From contig BTPP01000006.1 in the NCBI GenBank assembly GCA_037102815.1, positions 2,604,001 to 2,668,000 on the forward strand: a stretch of 64,000 nucleotides of DNA, read 5' to 3'. This document shows, piece by piece, positions 1 through 12,700 of this stretch; positions within the stretch are counted from its first letter, which is position 1; every line of letters starts with the position of its first letter. Source of the DNA: Neurospora intermedia (Eukaryota > Ascomycota > Sordariomycetes > Sordariales > Sordariaceae). Below the pieces are notes generated by a model. It was not told the DNA's origin. It ran no database searches and was given only the letters and a program-made list of their open reading frames with translations. The position numbers and the translations under genes were made by a program.

Positions 1-2699
1 GTTGACAGCGCCGTTAGTGCGGCCATTGGCAGAGGAAGGCTTCAGGAAGCCCAAGTCACTGTCATCGTCAAGATCGTGGAACTCCTGCTGCGAGGCAGCA
101 CCGTTCTGGGTCGCCTCAACGTTGCTGGTGTCGAAGCTGACTCTCTTGGTCAACTTACGGGCACTGGTGTTGTTGCCGTCCTGCAGAAGCTTGCCCTTGG
201 CCGCCGGAGACTGGAACAAGTCACTACGCATGTCCTTGTTAATGATAAGCTTCTTGTGGCTGCAGCCAAGCAGGCGGTTGTTGTTGTTCGCCGAGAAAGC
301 ACCGGGGGTGAGGATGCTGTCCTCAGCATTGAAGGTACGGCGGAGGTTAGTGGTGGAGACGGGCTTTCCAAGACCGCGGTTGACGCTACCAGCCAAAAGA
401 CTCTGTCCCAAACCGCCGGGGGTGCTAACCGGGGAGGAATAGGTGCTGTAGTTGAACCCGAAACCCCTCTTCTGGGGCGTAACCATCCGAGAGGCATTCG
501 CCGGGCTCAGCTTGTACATGGGCAGGATCGAGCGGCTCTTGGCCTTGGAAGTACCGTTGAGGGGGGTGGCGAGCGGACCAGGGTTCTGGATTTGGTTGTC
601 AGGCAGGTTAGAAAACAACGTGGCAGCGCCATAGGCGTTGATATCGTTGATACCCGCAGAGAAGGCATGGGGAGCTTGCTGGTTTTGGGCGCCTCCGAGA
701 AGGGAGGTTCCAAGACCACCAGCCTGCTGCTGAGTGTTGGTCTGTCCAAACAAGCCGGTGCTCTGCTGGGCAGGGGCGCTACCGAAGAGGCCACCGCCAG
801 CAGCCGGAGCCGAGCCGAAGAGACTACCCGCGGGCTTCGCCTGGTTGTTGGCAGCGCCGAACAAGCCGCCTCCCGTGGCAGGCTGCTGAGTCTGCTGAGT
901 ACCAAGGCCGCCAAAGAGTCCACCGGTGGCAGCAGGCTGAGCCGGGGTGGTTCCAAAAAGACCAGTGCCAGTCGTAGCCGCAGGCTTAGCACCAAACAAC
1001 CCACCAGAAGCCTGAGTGGTGCTCGGCTGGCCGAAACCACCCGTGGTCCCGCCAGTGCCAAAGAGACCACCACCAGTAGCAGGAGCAGTAGTAGTGCCAC
1101 TGCCGAAAAGGCCGCCTGCGGGCTTTGCCTGGGTGTTGCCGAACAAACCGCCTCCTGTAGCAGGCTGCTGCTGAGTACCGAAGCCACCGAAGCCCGTGCT
1201 TGCGGGCTGTTGTTGGGTTTGTTGCTGGGTACCAAAGAGGCCACCACCGGTAGCACCAGTGTTCTGCTGAGCAGTGGTTCCGAACAGACCTCCGCCAGTA
1301 CCTTGGGTGCCCGTGGTGCCAAAGCCACCGGTTGTACCCGTACCAAAGCCAGTGCCCGTGCTGGTGCCGGTACCGGGGGTAGCGCCAGTAGTCCCAAAGC
1401 CGAAGCCGGCAGGCTTAGCAGCTTGCTGCCCAAAGAGACCGCCGCCAGTAGTACCAGTGTTTTGACCAAAGCCGGTGGTCGTCGTGCCAGTGCCAGAGCC
1501 AAATCCTCCCGTCGTACCGCCGCTACCAAAGAGACCAGTGCCGGTGGCAGGAGTCGTCGTGCTCGATCCGAAAAGGCCACCAGTGGCGGGCTTGTTCTGC
1601 TGACCGAACAAACCCCCCGTCGTCTGAGAGCCGAAGCCTCCAGTATTCGCCGTAGTCGAAGAGCCGAAGCCACCCGTCGTGCCAGTAGTGCCGCTACCGA
1701 ACAGGCCGCCGCCGCCGGTAGTGGTGGTGCCGCTGCCGAAACCGCCAGTCGTGCCAGTGTTGGCGCCGAAGCCAGTCGATCCAAAGGTCGAGGTTCCGAA
1801 AGCACCAGTGCCACCCTGACCACCGAATCTCCTTCCTTGCTGATAATCGACCAATCTCAACTCTTCGGGGGACCACTTCTTGTAAGCATCCATAAAACAG
1901 ATGTTCTGGAACGAGACCTGAGACCCGTTGGCTTCCTTTTCTTGAAAAGGAGCGAAGGGGACGATCGCGGTGCCCGGGGGGTCGGGAACATTGGTGCCGA
2001 TGCCGGGGTTGTTGGCGGAACCGAAGGCGCTAGTAGTACCGCCGCCGCCGAAGAGGGAGCCACCGGTGGTGTTGGTGGCGCCGAACCCACCAGTAGTTGC
2101 GGGAGCGCCAAAGCCGGTGGTGGTCGCAGGCTTGTTAGCGCCGAACAAACCACCACCAGATCCAAAGCCTGTGCCGGTGGTCGCGGGATTCGAGCCGAAG
2201 CCTGTGCTGCCGAAGCCGCCAGTGCCGGTGGTCGCAGTCGTGGAAGATCCGAAGAGACCTCCGCCAGTAGTCGCAGGGGTAGATCCAAAGGCAGGCTTAG
2301 CTCCAAATCCGCCACCAGTGCCAAAGCCGCCCGCTGTGCTGGTGCCGAAGCCACCACCTGTCGTGCCAGTGGTGCCGCTGCCGAAGAGGCCACCGCCGGT
2401 GGTGCCTGTTTGCGCGGGGGCACCGAATCCAGTAGTGCCTGAGCCGAAACCTGGACGACGAGGTCGCATGTTAGCTTTCGCATGAGACCGCGTGTGGAGT
2501 ATGACGCAGTAGAGAAGCAAGGGAAGCTTGGAGCTCCGAAAGAGGGAGTCGACGATGACGACGTTCGACGAAGGGGAGGGGAAAGAGAAGTAAACATACC
2601 TGTGCCAGTGGTGTTGGGGTTGGTACCGAAACCACTCGAGCCAAAGCCGGAGCCTGTGTTAGGATTCTGGCCGAAGCCACCGCCGCCAAAGAATGACAT
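1..2699 (-). CDS. nup98: GLFG nucleoporin, Nup98/Nup145 type (N-terminal part, runs off left edge)
   Basis: Two exons are visible, 2600-2699 and <1-2450, giving 850 residues before the window edge. The intron has a GTATGT donor, a GCTAAC branch site and a CAG acceptor, and splicing keeps one frame. The protein starts MSFFGGGGFGQ and is packed with GLFG, GFG and FG repeats spaced by Thr/Gly/Gln-rich linkers, the meshwork that binds transport receptors in the nuclear pore. Residues about 203-238 form a GLEBS motif (core SFQNICFMDAYKKWSPEELR), the docking site for Gle2/Rae1 in Nup116/Nup98. After the repeats comes a linker with ILPMYKLSPANAS. The self-cleaving C-terminal domain and any Nup96 part would lie beyond position 1 and cannot be seen. 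The family call is strong. Whether the full gene is a Nup98-Nup96 fusion, as in other filamentous fungi (SONB of Aspergillus), is inference. Confidence 0.93.
1838..1945 (-). other. GLEBS (Gle2/Rae1-binding) segment inside the nucleoporin
   Basis: This is the only stretch of the visible nucleoporin that is not FG-rich low complexity. It reads as a charged, aromatic segment with FQNICFMDAY and WSPEELRLVDY, matching the Gle2-binding sequence of Nup116/Nup98. It marks this gene as the mRNA-export type of GLFG nucleoporin rather than Nup100 or Nup145N, which lack it in budding yeast. Confidence 0.85.
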
Positions 2700-4882
2700 G
2701 TTGTCCTTCTCGCGCCGTCAAGTCGGCGGCAGAGGGACGGGGAAACAAATCGATGATTCGCGCGTTGGGCGCACAATGGGGGTGGAGGCGTTGGGTGATG
2801 TGGTCGGTTGTTTTAGCTTTGGTGGTGATGCACTTGTTTGTTGTTGATCAATCGATGCAGACTGATGTATGGATTGAAATGTGGATGCAATGTTGGATGT
2901 TGTGGGTGTGGGGAGAAGAAATGTCTTGGATGCGCGAAGTGGCACCCTTTGACGCGTTGGTCCAAAAAAAACCGACGGTCGGGGGGGGTCGGGCGATGGA
3001 CGGGTTGACTGACGATAGCCTGGTGCGCGAGTATTCTTGGGGGGAGGAGAGGGGGGAGAGCCCGGCAGAAAACACCACAAACAGCTGAGTCTCGACTATA
3101 GAGATTTGTTGATAATGCGCTGGTCAAACCACAACTAAAAGATCAAAGAATAGCGGTGAAGCTGAGGACTAGAAAAAGGGTGAATAGTAAGGTCGCCAGC
3201 TGATGGAGATATCGCAAAGCGTGGACCACCTCCTTCAGTTGGTTCCTGAAGGGTTTCTTTCAACGCCTTGTTCCGTTCTGCTCTGTGAGGCAGTCAGTGA
3301 GCAGTGCTGCTTGGCTGAATCCGGTTGGGTGGTGAAGGCGCGATGAGAGTGCCCGGTGAACGACAACGGAACGACACACTTTCAAGCCGATGGACTCCAG
3401 ACAGACAGCCTGGAAAACACAGACCAACACAACGGGCAGCAAGAGAACTTGAGACAGCAGAAGGGAACCTGGGCCAACTCGTCAAATTTGCTGGGGAACA
3501 ACAGCGGCCGGGCCCAAGCCAAGAACTAAAGATCCACTCTCAGTCTATCCTCTAACCAATCATACGATGTGGATGATTCTCTACCTCAGTCCAACTGGAT
3601 TCTTAAACAGCGGGAAATGGCTCGTGCACCATTTTCGCCCGCGCAGGCAGTTTGACACAAGAGGGAAGAACGGAAGCTATGACCACCTGATGATAATTGG
3701 TCAAAGGTAACAACCGTAACATTCAAATCAATGACACTTTGAACAGACCCGGCAGAGACACAGATAGAACAACAAGGCGACAGTCAGTCAGGAAGAAATA
3801 AAGTTGTAAAAGAAGATGATGGATGACTCTAGCAATCAAATATTTCAAGGCAACTCAGGTAGCTCTTTATACTTTTCAAAAACTCTCCCAAGTCTCCTCT
3901 CGTCCGACAGACAGCCCGACGGCACTTTGGTCATCTCACTTTCTCAATCACGTGGTCCTACATCCCGCGCAGTTGCCTGGACTCTTTGCACACTAGTCAC
4001 CTCAATTCAGCGACCTGGTTGGCTAATAGAGGACCAGCTTATTAATGAAGCCAGTCTGCCTTGCGGGATTGCTTAACAATCACTAACAGATCACGACGGG
4101 TTCGACCACTCAGAGCAGATTGTGTGTGTTGTTGGCCGACATTTTTTGCTGATAGCCTGACTTTGGGAGATCTTGGTGCTGTTTCAACGTTTCAGAATAA
4201 TGGAAGCAATGATAAAGAAGGTAATGTGACTTGGAGTTGGTGGCTTGTTGAAATAGGGTATAAATCCCCCGGTGCTGGACAGTTCGTTGTTCTCGTCTTC
4301 TCGGTCGTTCTGGTGTGGTTGTGCTGTCTCAGACATTGCAGAGTATCGAAATCTCATCTGTCGCTTGCGAAATCTCAGATACGTTTCGTGGATTTCTTAT
4401 TCTTTCAGTTTGTCTCTTACCGTTATCACCAGTATCTGCTTGAAGTTACTCGACTAGATCGTCGCGCTGTTCGTTTCCTCTCGATGCCTTGATATCAACC
4501 GTGCTGCTTATATCAATAGTGGATAGGAACTAGAACCAATCCCAACCCACACACAACATGTACGTGAAGACATTCAACACTCGTGTAATGATGCGTCTTT
4601 GGAAAGATAAAGAAAAAGTAACTGGGGGTCTCTAGAATAATACCATACAAACAAAATCCCAACCCTATACACCATGAAATCAACAACAACGCAGTCAAAG
4701 TTTTGAGGCCACTCCCCGACCCAATAACTCTGTTCTTCTCTCACACACCCTGCTCTCAATCCCTACCTACTCCCCGGTACCCTAGGCTGCTTCTCCACCT
4801 CTTTCGCTATTCAGGCTCCTTCTACTCAGTTGCTCGACCTTTGAGCACTCTTGACACCGCCACCGTCTTCATTTCCCTCCTC
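2700..4882. other. intergenic: nucleoporin promoter/5' leader and epsin 3' region
   Basis: About 2.2 kb between two genes that both point left. The part next to 2700 should hold the leader and promoter of the nucleoporin; the part near 4880 the epsin 3' UTR. Reading frames here are short, have no recognisable motifs and overlap each other on both strands. No RNA gene or mobile element seen. Confidence 0.6.
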
Positions 4883-7000
4883 TTAGAAAGAGATCAAATC
4901 ACCCTGGCCACCCTGCTGTTGCCTTTGCTGTTGCTGACCACCCGCCGCAAATGGGTTGCTGCTACCCATCTGCTGCTGCTGATATCCCCCGTTCATGCCG
5001 CCGTAGCCCATGTTCATGCCCATACCAGCCGGCCCCGTCGCCGCAGGCATCTGCTGACCTCCGTACGATATCGTCGGCAAGCCCGTGAACTGCTGCTTCA
5101 AGAAAGGGTTGTTGCCCGTCGCCTCGGTCGTGATCTTGTTCAGGCCAGCACCTGCACTGTTGACAAACGTTCCAGGGGCGGTATGTTGCGCCGGAATACG
5201 GAGATTACCCGTGTTGCCGAACGTGTCCATGCCCTCTCCGCTGGCGAGCAGGGCGTTAAGCTTTTGCTCGTGCTCGCTAAGTTCTCTCTGGGGCTGCTGC
5301 GGTTGCTGTTGAAACTGAGGTTGTTGCTGCTGGGGCTGCTGCTGTTGCTGGGACTGCGAGCCAAAGGTGTTAAATGGCGAATTAGAGGAAGTAACGGAGA
5401 TCTGGGGGAAGGATGATAGCGTCTTTTGCTCGGGGAGGCTGCTCAATGCCGGCATCGATGGCGCCTTGTACGGTGACTTCTGCGCGAATGGGTTGTTCGA
5501 TCCTGTCGGCATTGGCTTGATGGCTGACTGCTGGTTGTTGTTATTGTTGCTGGCCCAAGGGTTGTTACTACCGGGTTGCAACGTCGACGAGGAGTTGTCG
5601 AATTGGGGCTGCTGTTGCTGCTGGTTCGCGTATGGGTTGTAGCCCGTTGGCTGGGCCATGAAACCTTGGGGCTGCTGCTGTTGTTGACCGTAAGGATCGT
5701 AGATGCCGGTAGGCTGGGGCTGGAAGCCGTTCTGGAAGCCGTTCTGGTATCCTGTCTGCTGATATCCCATTGGTTGCTGCCCATACCCCGTGAATGCATT
5801 GTTCATGTAAGCAGTCTGTTGAGCCTGCAGCTGGTTCTGATCAAGTGGGTTAGCAAAGAAATCCACCGCACTGCCTTGCTGATAGCCTTGGTTGAAACCG
5901 GTGAACTGAGGCTGGGTCGTCTGCGCTGGGGTATCATCAAACAAAGCCGCGGCATTCGTCTCCTCGAGCTCCCGTCGCCTTCGCTCCTCCTCTTCCTTGC
6001 TGAGCTTGATGGCTTTGGCGAGATCATCGTCGTCCACCTCGGCGAGAGCCCTCTCACGTCGCTTCCTGTCCTCCTCCTCTTGGTGTTTGCTCGCCTCGAT
6101 CGCCAACTTGTACTCTGCATCGTCCTCGTCGGCGTACTGTGCTCTATGCTGCCTTGGGCGGGGACGCGAAGGCTCGGCATGGTGCTGGGGCATCTCCTCT
6201 CCGTACTGCATACGCGATTTCCAGGCTCTTCGGTCAGTACGCTCCTCGCGCAATCTCTCCTCGTCCAGGAGCAGCGCAGTAAGATCCTTGGCGGCGACAC
6301 GGACTGGTAGTGGAATGTCAGCATACTGTAAACAGGGCCTCGAATTGGCGTGTGTTCCCTACCATTGTTTCCAACGTCCTTGCCCTCCTCGTCGATGTAT
6401 TGGAACTCGCGCAGTGTCTTGATGATAAAGATGTTCTGCTTGGCCCACGTCACCACCATCTCGGATCCCTCGTGCAAGATGTAGTCCATAACCTTCAATG
6501 CCTTCAGGACGTGACGCCAGTTCTTGCCCTTATCGTTCAATCGCTTGTCGAGCATGTCCATGATTTCGTAGAACTCGGTGCTTCTGCAGTTGGTACGACA
6601 AGTCATTAATGAGAACTCGGTATAGTCGCTTGAGGAATTCGAGACGGTGAACTTACGTGCCGTACGTCATCTGGGCGATTTGCCCCATCTGGGTTCCTGT
6701 AGGTCCCCATGGGTCGTTACTTGTCGCTATAATCGATCAAAAGCGTCAATGTCAGTCAAGCCATTCCTCCAAACGAGGTGGTGATGTGTGGCTGTCGGTC
6801 AGCAGGCCAGTTGGAAGCGCACAATGCCAAGGACGACATGGCATCACCGCAGCGGGGGAAGCGCAGTGGGTGGGAGAAGGATAGAGACAGTAGGGACAGA
6901 ATAGAAAGAGAGCGAGGAATGACCCACCATCGCGCACTTTGACCTGGGCGGCCGAGTAACCCTTTGTGACGTTTTTGACGCTGCGAATTACCTTGGACAT
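4883..7000 (-). CDS. ent1: epsin (ENTH domain, UIMs, NPF motifs), Ent1/Ent2 type
   Basis: Four exons: 6928-7000, 6657-6726, 6363-6583 and 4883-6303, 594 residues. The N-terminus MSKVIRSVKNVTKGYS starts an ENTH domain (about 1-145), which binds PtdIns(4,5)P2 and bends membrane at clathrin-coated pits; DPWGPTG, the STEFYEIMDMLDKRL helix and KNWRHVLKAL are typical. Two ubiquitin-interacting motifs follow at about 182-200 (YKLAIEASK) and 212-230 (LAKAIKLSK). The rest is Gln/Asn-rich with three NPF motifs (NPFAQ, NPFLK, NPFAA) for EH-domain partners such as Pan1/Ede1. The protein ends in DLISF, which resembles a terminal clathrin-box. All three introns have good GT..AG borders, and joining the exons restores the ENTH fold without a gap. 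Its role as an endocytic clathrin adaptor is family knowledge. Yeast has two paralogues, so the exact ent1/ent2 assignment is not meaningful. Confidence 0.95.
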
Positions 7001-9762
7001 GATGGGCGGCGGGCTTCTTCGACGTCGAAGAAGCTACTAAGCTGATGGATCGGATCAATGTCAAAAGGAAAGAGAAGAATGAGAGGCTGTGTCGGGGGAG
7101 TCTCGCTCAGCGGGACAGACAGTTCGTTGCGTGTCGCGGGAAGCCGTCGGTCGGTGGTTAGCGTCTGATTACAATCAGTCGGCAGTGGAGCTATTGCAAT
7201 TACAGACGGGCAGGGAAGGTGGTTGAAGTTGTAGTGCGACGGTTTGGCGATCGGTCCACGCCGCTCACAAGGTACTTCGGTACGATAGGCCGTGGTTTCA
7301 AATTATATTCGCTCGGCTCAGTTGTTGTGTGTACCGTTCCAAAAGCTGTGCCTTTGTCTTGCCGTGTGTGTGGTCTGGAGCGCGCAGGTTCAAGGTCGGT
7401 CTTGTTCTAAACTCTGGGGTAAATTGGTCGTCTGGGGATCCTCGTCCGTCAACAGGACAGCGGCGCCGGGGGGGAGTGGGAGTGGGAAAAGATGTTGACC
7501 GGGTGGAGGAGGGATTGGATGTTTGGAGATTAGGCTGGACGATTGGCGTGTGAACCTAGGTAGGTAGGTTAGGAGGCGTCAATTGGGAGCAGGTGATTAG
7601 GGCGATGTTGGGAGGAACAGGACGGAAGAAGTGGAAGAAGGAAGAGGGGACCTGAATGAGAGGGGCCAAGCTCAGCAGTTGGCCACCAACTGTTACAAAT
7701 GTGACGATGCGACGCGCAAGCAAGCAAGTGTTCAGGTCCAATGCGCAAGAAACTAGGTCCCGTCGGTTTGTTAGAAAGAAACCTCTCACTAGAGGTGCCT
7801 AGGTAGGTAACCAACCACCACCAGCAAGCAGCCTTTGGGTATTGATTCGAGCTTGTTTTGGACAATGTATCGTTGGGTACCTAGTGTAGGTACCTAGAGG
7901 TAGAAATCCCTCTTCCCAGCCTGGGCTAGGTTGAGATTACGCAGTTGATTCGGTCCCAAGCAACAACAGGGCACTATCATCGTCCTTGTTCAGTTGATGT
8001 TCCCTTCTCATCATCTTTTCAAGATTACCCGCCTGTTAGTGCTAGACCCCTTTCGGCAGCTTATACCGTAGCCGATCATTATGTCAGGGTCATGTACCTA
8101 TCTGGGCTGTAGTGTAGTAGTCCAAATATCCGAACCCAGGAACCCACTGTCAGCCTTTGATTTCTCCTTTGCGTACCTTATATCCGTCGACGACTAGGTG
8201 TATCGAATTCCGAATTGTTTTCCTACCTGAGTTGTCATGTGTTAGTAGGTAACCAACCCCTCCGAGTCTAATCGGATGCCCTGCGCCATCCTGGGCAAGC
8301 GGCGCTGCCTGCTGCGGTGACGAAAGGCCGTGAGTGGGTGGCTTGGCACGATCCCCCAATTCAGTTCAAGTTCCACTCGACTCCAGGTCATGTCACTCAG
8401 TGCCCATCACTCATCCATCGGCATCCCCCTTTCCCGGAACCAAGCGGGCAGTTCTCAAACAACCTAAGCTGCCTTCCACTTCCATCTTTGTGTTATGACC
8501 GGGACCAGTCAGACTCCCAATGAGGAAGAAATCATGCCCAACGATATCCTTCTCTTTATATAGCATCAGGGATTTACTCCATGAATTGTGCCTGACTGAC
8601 ATATGTAATGAGAATTGATGGGGTCCCACTGAGCTAGCTCAACCCAAGTGTTGTGAGATAGGCTAGGTATCCAGTCACAGTCTGTTGGTGTACCTTGTTC
8701 CTGGATTTCTACAAGTATGATGGGGACCCTTTTTCCCTGCAGAGGGGCTTTCGAGTTCCAGCAAATGACGTAAACATTCACGACTCGCCCTGAGGAGAAA
8801 GGGCTCTTCTGCGACGGGACTGACAAGTGACGAACGGGGGGAAATCATTCGCGGATAGAGTCAAGCAAAATTACAAGGGCAGAAATGGGCTGCATATGCA
8901 GTGGAACACCCTTGTGGGGATTTTTCTGGGTTTTGGTATTCTTCTAGAAATGGAAGCAAATCAATAACAGTGCTGCTGAAGTTATCACGACGGAAAATAT
9001 AGTTACCAGAGCTGGTTGCCAACTACATTCACGATGCGATTGAGGGGGTCTTCAAGAGTATGAATAACTGCTGCGCATCACATTTTAAGTGCTGATGCTA
9101 CATACGTAGGTAAAAAAAAATGATGCCCCTCGCTATCAAATGCTATGGACCTATACCGCCGACCAACCAGACTCCGATTGCCCTACTGACGCCATGGCCT
9201 ATCCGTGATGCCCTCATCAGGCCCTAATCTTCAACAAAATCAAAAAAGGTGAATGCGAGAAATAAAAGAAAACCAAAATTTCAAGCCAGCTTGCCTCCCC
9301 CCCTCTTTTAAATAAACGTAACAGCAAGGTAAAATAGTAAAGTAGAAAATAAATGAAACAACATGAGACCGAAGAGACTGACGGGGGTAAGAAGAGGAAA
9401 GAACAAGAGGGCGGGCATCGACATGTTCGAGAGGGAAAACCCCGTCAGGAGTCGTCATGGCCGCCATCGCCATCACCATCACCATCACCCTGACCATCCT
9501 CACCATTATCACCACCATTCTTTAGATACGAGTCGTCAGTGCCGTAACCCGGGTCACGCCACCATGCTCTATTGGGTTTTGTTCTCCAGGTTGGCGGCGC
9601 TGAAGCAGGACGGTTGGCTGAAGCGGGATTCGGAGACGCAAACCTTACCACTTTCCGTGGTCTTCCCCTCGGCCGTCTTCTTGGTGTTGCCCTTGCTCCT
9701 CCCTCTTCACCTCCTGTTCCTCTCATCGTCATCTCCGGCCTCCACGATAACGCTACTGATTC
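7001..9762. other. intergenic: epsin promoter and acetyltransferase 3' region
   Basis: About 2.8 kb. It holds TAGGTAGG/TACCTACC words near 7555-7575, 7800 and 7880-7905 and an ATC/ACC trinucleotide-like run at about 9465-9530. Frames on either strand are short and low in information. No gene, RNA gene or mobile element recognised. Confidence 0.55.
9466..9530. repeat. imperfect CATCAC/CACCAT microsatellite
   Basis: Short hexanucleotide-like run of CATCAC units followed by degenerate copies, about 230 bp past the stop codon of the acetyltransferase gene, so probably in or near its 3' UTR. Confidence 0.6.
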
Positions 9763-12700
9763 CTAATTGTCGTCATCCTTCATGGTAATATCCGCTTGTT
9801 CGTCTTCTCCGCCGCCATTAAAGCTGTCGCCGTTATCGGCACTTCCAGCGTCTTCTCCGTTTCCGTTCGCGCCAGAAGAGATGGCACTCCGGCTCCCACT
9901 CCCACTGCCACTAGCGCCGGAATTGAAACCGGCAGCATCCTCCGCGGTAGGGGTGACATGCACTGTATCCCTCATCCCTTCCTCGCCCTCCTTCTTCGGC
10001 GTCGTGGAATCAAGCGATTTCTGCTTCGCCAACCAACCAGGAGGAAAACCCGGGCCACTCTCGGCGTTACCGTAGTCGCTCTTCTTGGTGCCCTTGGGCC
10101 AACGGCCAGGCCCGCGACCGGTGCCACCTGCTTTGCGCTTGCTGCTGCTACTACTGCGGGGCTTGATGGCCGAAGATACGCGGCGGACACCGCTCGTACG
10201 GCGAGGGTTTCGTGGCCGGGCGGCGCTGCCGCTGTTGGTGCGGACGGCTGGTAGGCGGGCAACAGTGTTTCGGATGCGGTCGACGCCGGCCCCGCGCCGG
10301 GAAGTGTTGACCGGTGGAACGACCTCGAAGCGAGTAGGCGGGATGCCCTCGTATTGGGCCATCCAGTCGTCGGGGTTTTCTTTATCTTCGCCATCGGCGT
10401 CCGGTTCCGTCTTCGCTTTCCGGTCGTGGTCGTCGTTGGGATGGACAGAACCGTGGACGGAGCCGTTGGGAAAGAGACCGTTGGTTTTAAGGACGGATCG
10501 AGGGGAGATAACTTCGGGCTGGATGATACCCAGCTCGTTAGGCTCGGTTGACTCGAGAATGGTTGGAGCGGAGGTGTCAATCTCCATCTTTTCGACCTGA
10601 TTTGCCAGACCGTCAGGCTGAGAAGCATTACCGTTGAGAACGGTTCCTTCTTCAACCGTTGGCTTGGTCTCGTCGTCCTCCCTAGGGGCGATGGCGTTTA
10701 GTGCTGGCCCAAGCTCAAAGTTCGTGGCATTGCTCCGGCCCATAACGTAAGGAGTCCATGTGAGGGCTTTTGGTTCCAGCTGAACGTATTTCTTGGCCTC
10801 CCACTTTGCGACGTACTCCCGGCAGTAAGGCAGGTCGACGCGGAAGGCATAAAGTTGGGTCTGGGGATCGCGCACCAAACATCTCAAGCCCTCCAGTGAC
10901 GAGATGACGTCGTCTGGCGTGAGGCCCGTGTCATCGGAGATCTTCTTGATACTCAAACCTTTCTTCTCCTTGGGATCACCGGAGCAGTGCTCAAGGAGGT
11001 ACTTGCACATCACCAACCTCCAGTAGTTCCGGTAAGACACGAGGCCCATGTCGGAAAGAGGCTTTTCTGGCGAGCCAGTCTTTTGCTCGACCCTGGTGAG
11101 GAGATAGGAGAAGTCGATCAGGAGGTTGCCGTATCCCTTTCGTTGGTGGATAGGCAAGGTGAGAATACACGAGACGTTGTTCTGACTACTCGCGCGCTTC
11201 TCTTTGGAAAAGTATCCGACGAAATGGTAGCCATATTGGTCATATTCACAGAGGACGTAGAAGAGAAATGGCTCCACGTCGTAATAGAGGGTCTTGGACC
11301 CAAGGAAGAGCTTGGCCAGCAAGCAGAGATTCTGGCAGTAGACCGGATTTTTGCGTCCGTCGACTTCAAAGACGGATATCGAGCCATGGCGGTAGATCTC
11401 GTCGCCTGGTGGGTGTTTTGCGGGGCACTTGAGTTTGTGTCTCCATGCCACATAGTCGGAGTTCATGTACTTGAGGCAGAATTCGCAGATATATAGAACC
11501 CGGTTCCTGCTGTATTCCTCAGGATATGGTGCGGCATACCATGTGTCGATCTCCCAGCCTCCGAACTCGATGCACTCGATCTGGCTGGCTGGACCGGCCG
11601 TCTTCTTGGACTTCTTGACTGGTGCTTCGATCTCGGCTTGCATCTTCAGGAGTCGTTGTCGCCACTCCTCCTCGGCCATTTGCTTCGCTTCATCGAATCG
11701 CCGACGATCCTCAGGTTGAGGTAGTGTCTTGGACGTGTCCGCCTCGGCGTCGGTGAGGATGCCACCGTATGGCTTTCCTTTGAGTTCATCCGTCTCCTTA
11801 TCGTAGAAGGAATAAAATGGTTGGGTATAGCTTGTGCTAGCGAACGGTGCCGTGGAAGGTTCCATTGCATCAGCTGCTGCGGCCGCCCTGCGCGACCGAC
11901 CTGATCTTCCTGACGTTTTACGCCCAGACCGTCCTGAACGGCCGGATCGACCTGATCGAGCAGACCGACTTGATCGCTTGCTGTTCCCCTTGGGTGGTTG
12001 CGATGTTATCTGCTGTAGCTTGGTGGGATCTACACGCATGCGTAGCAAGATGCTGCTTCGTGTCTTTTTGACGATGTTGACCGGGGCTGCAGGATTGGAG
12101 ATCTTAATTCGCAATGACCGGGCCGATGTCGGCCTCGCTTGTTCGTCGTGGCCGGCTGTGCTCTCATCGGGTTCTTCTTCGGTGCCCACGGTGTTCCGGC
12201 GTCGCTTCCTAAGGCTAATTATGTGCTCTGGGGGTTCTACTGAAGACGTCTTACGTTTCCTAAGTACGCGGGATCCATCCATAGGATCCTCGTCGAGCAC
12301 GAGTTGGTTGAAGACGGAGTGGGAATCCGGGTTTGTGTGTTTTTGAGGAGGCAGAAGGTCTCTGGCCAGTTTGGGTGCTGACGCTCGGCGTGTGGTGGGG
12401 TGGGTAATGGTTTCCGCCCCGTTCACCTGCGTCGGCTCGTGATTCTTCCCCGCGGCGGTTTGTGACCCTCCTTCACTGGCACAATTCGGACATTTCCAGG
12501 CGTCGAGTGCTAGTTATGGTCAGTGTACGTAATTCAACATCAATGGTATCGATGCAAAAGGGCTCCATTAAGTTCGTACCTTGATCACTGGGCAACGCAT
12601 TCGCTTCCCTTGCACACTGCTGGTGAGCTACTAGCCGTCAGCTTCTAGCTCTCCCTCCTACCAATTTGTAATCCATCCCGTGCATTCAACAGAACAAGAT

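Noticed and set aside
76-2442. 788-codon + strand frame at the left edge
   Set aside because: It is the in-register mirror of the FG nucleoporin. Its Ser/Thr/Arg/Ala-rich text has no domain, while the reverse strand has GLEBS and clear FG repeats.
4095-4115. GGGTTCGACCACT resembles a tRNA B box
   Set aside because: No matching A box or acceptor stem in the 60-100 bases upstream.
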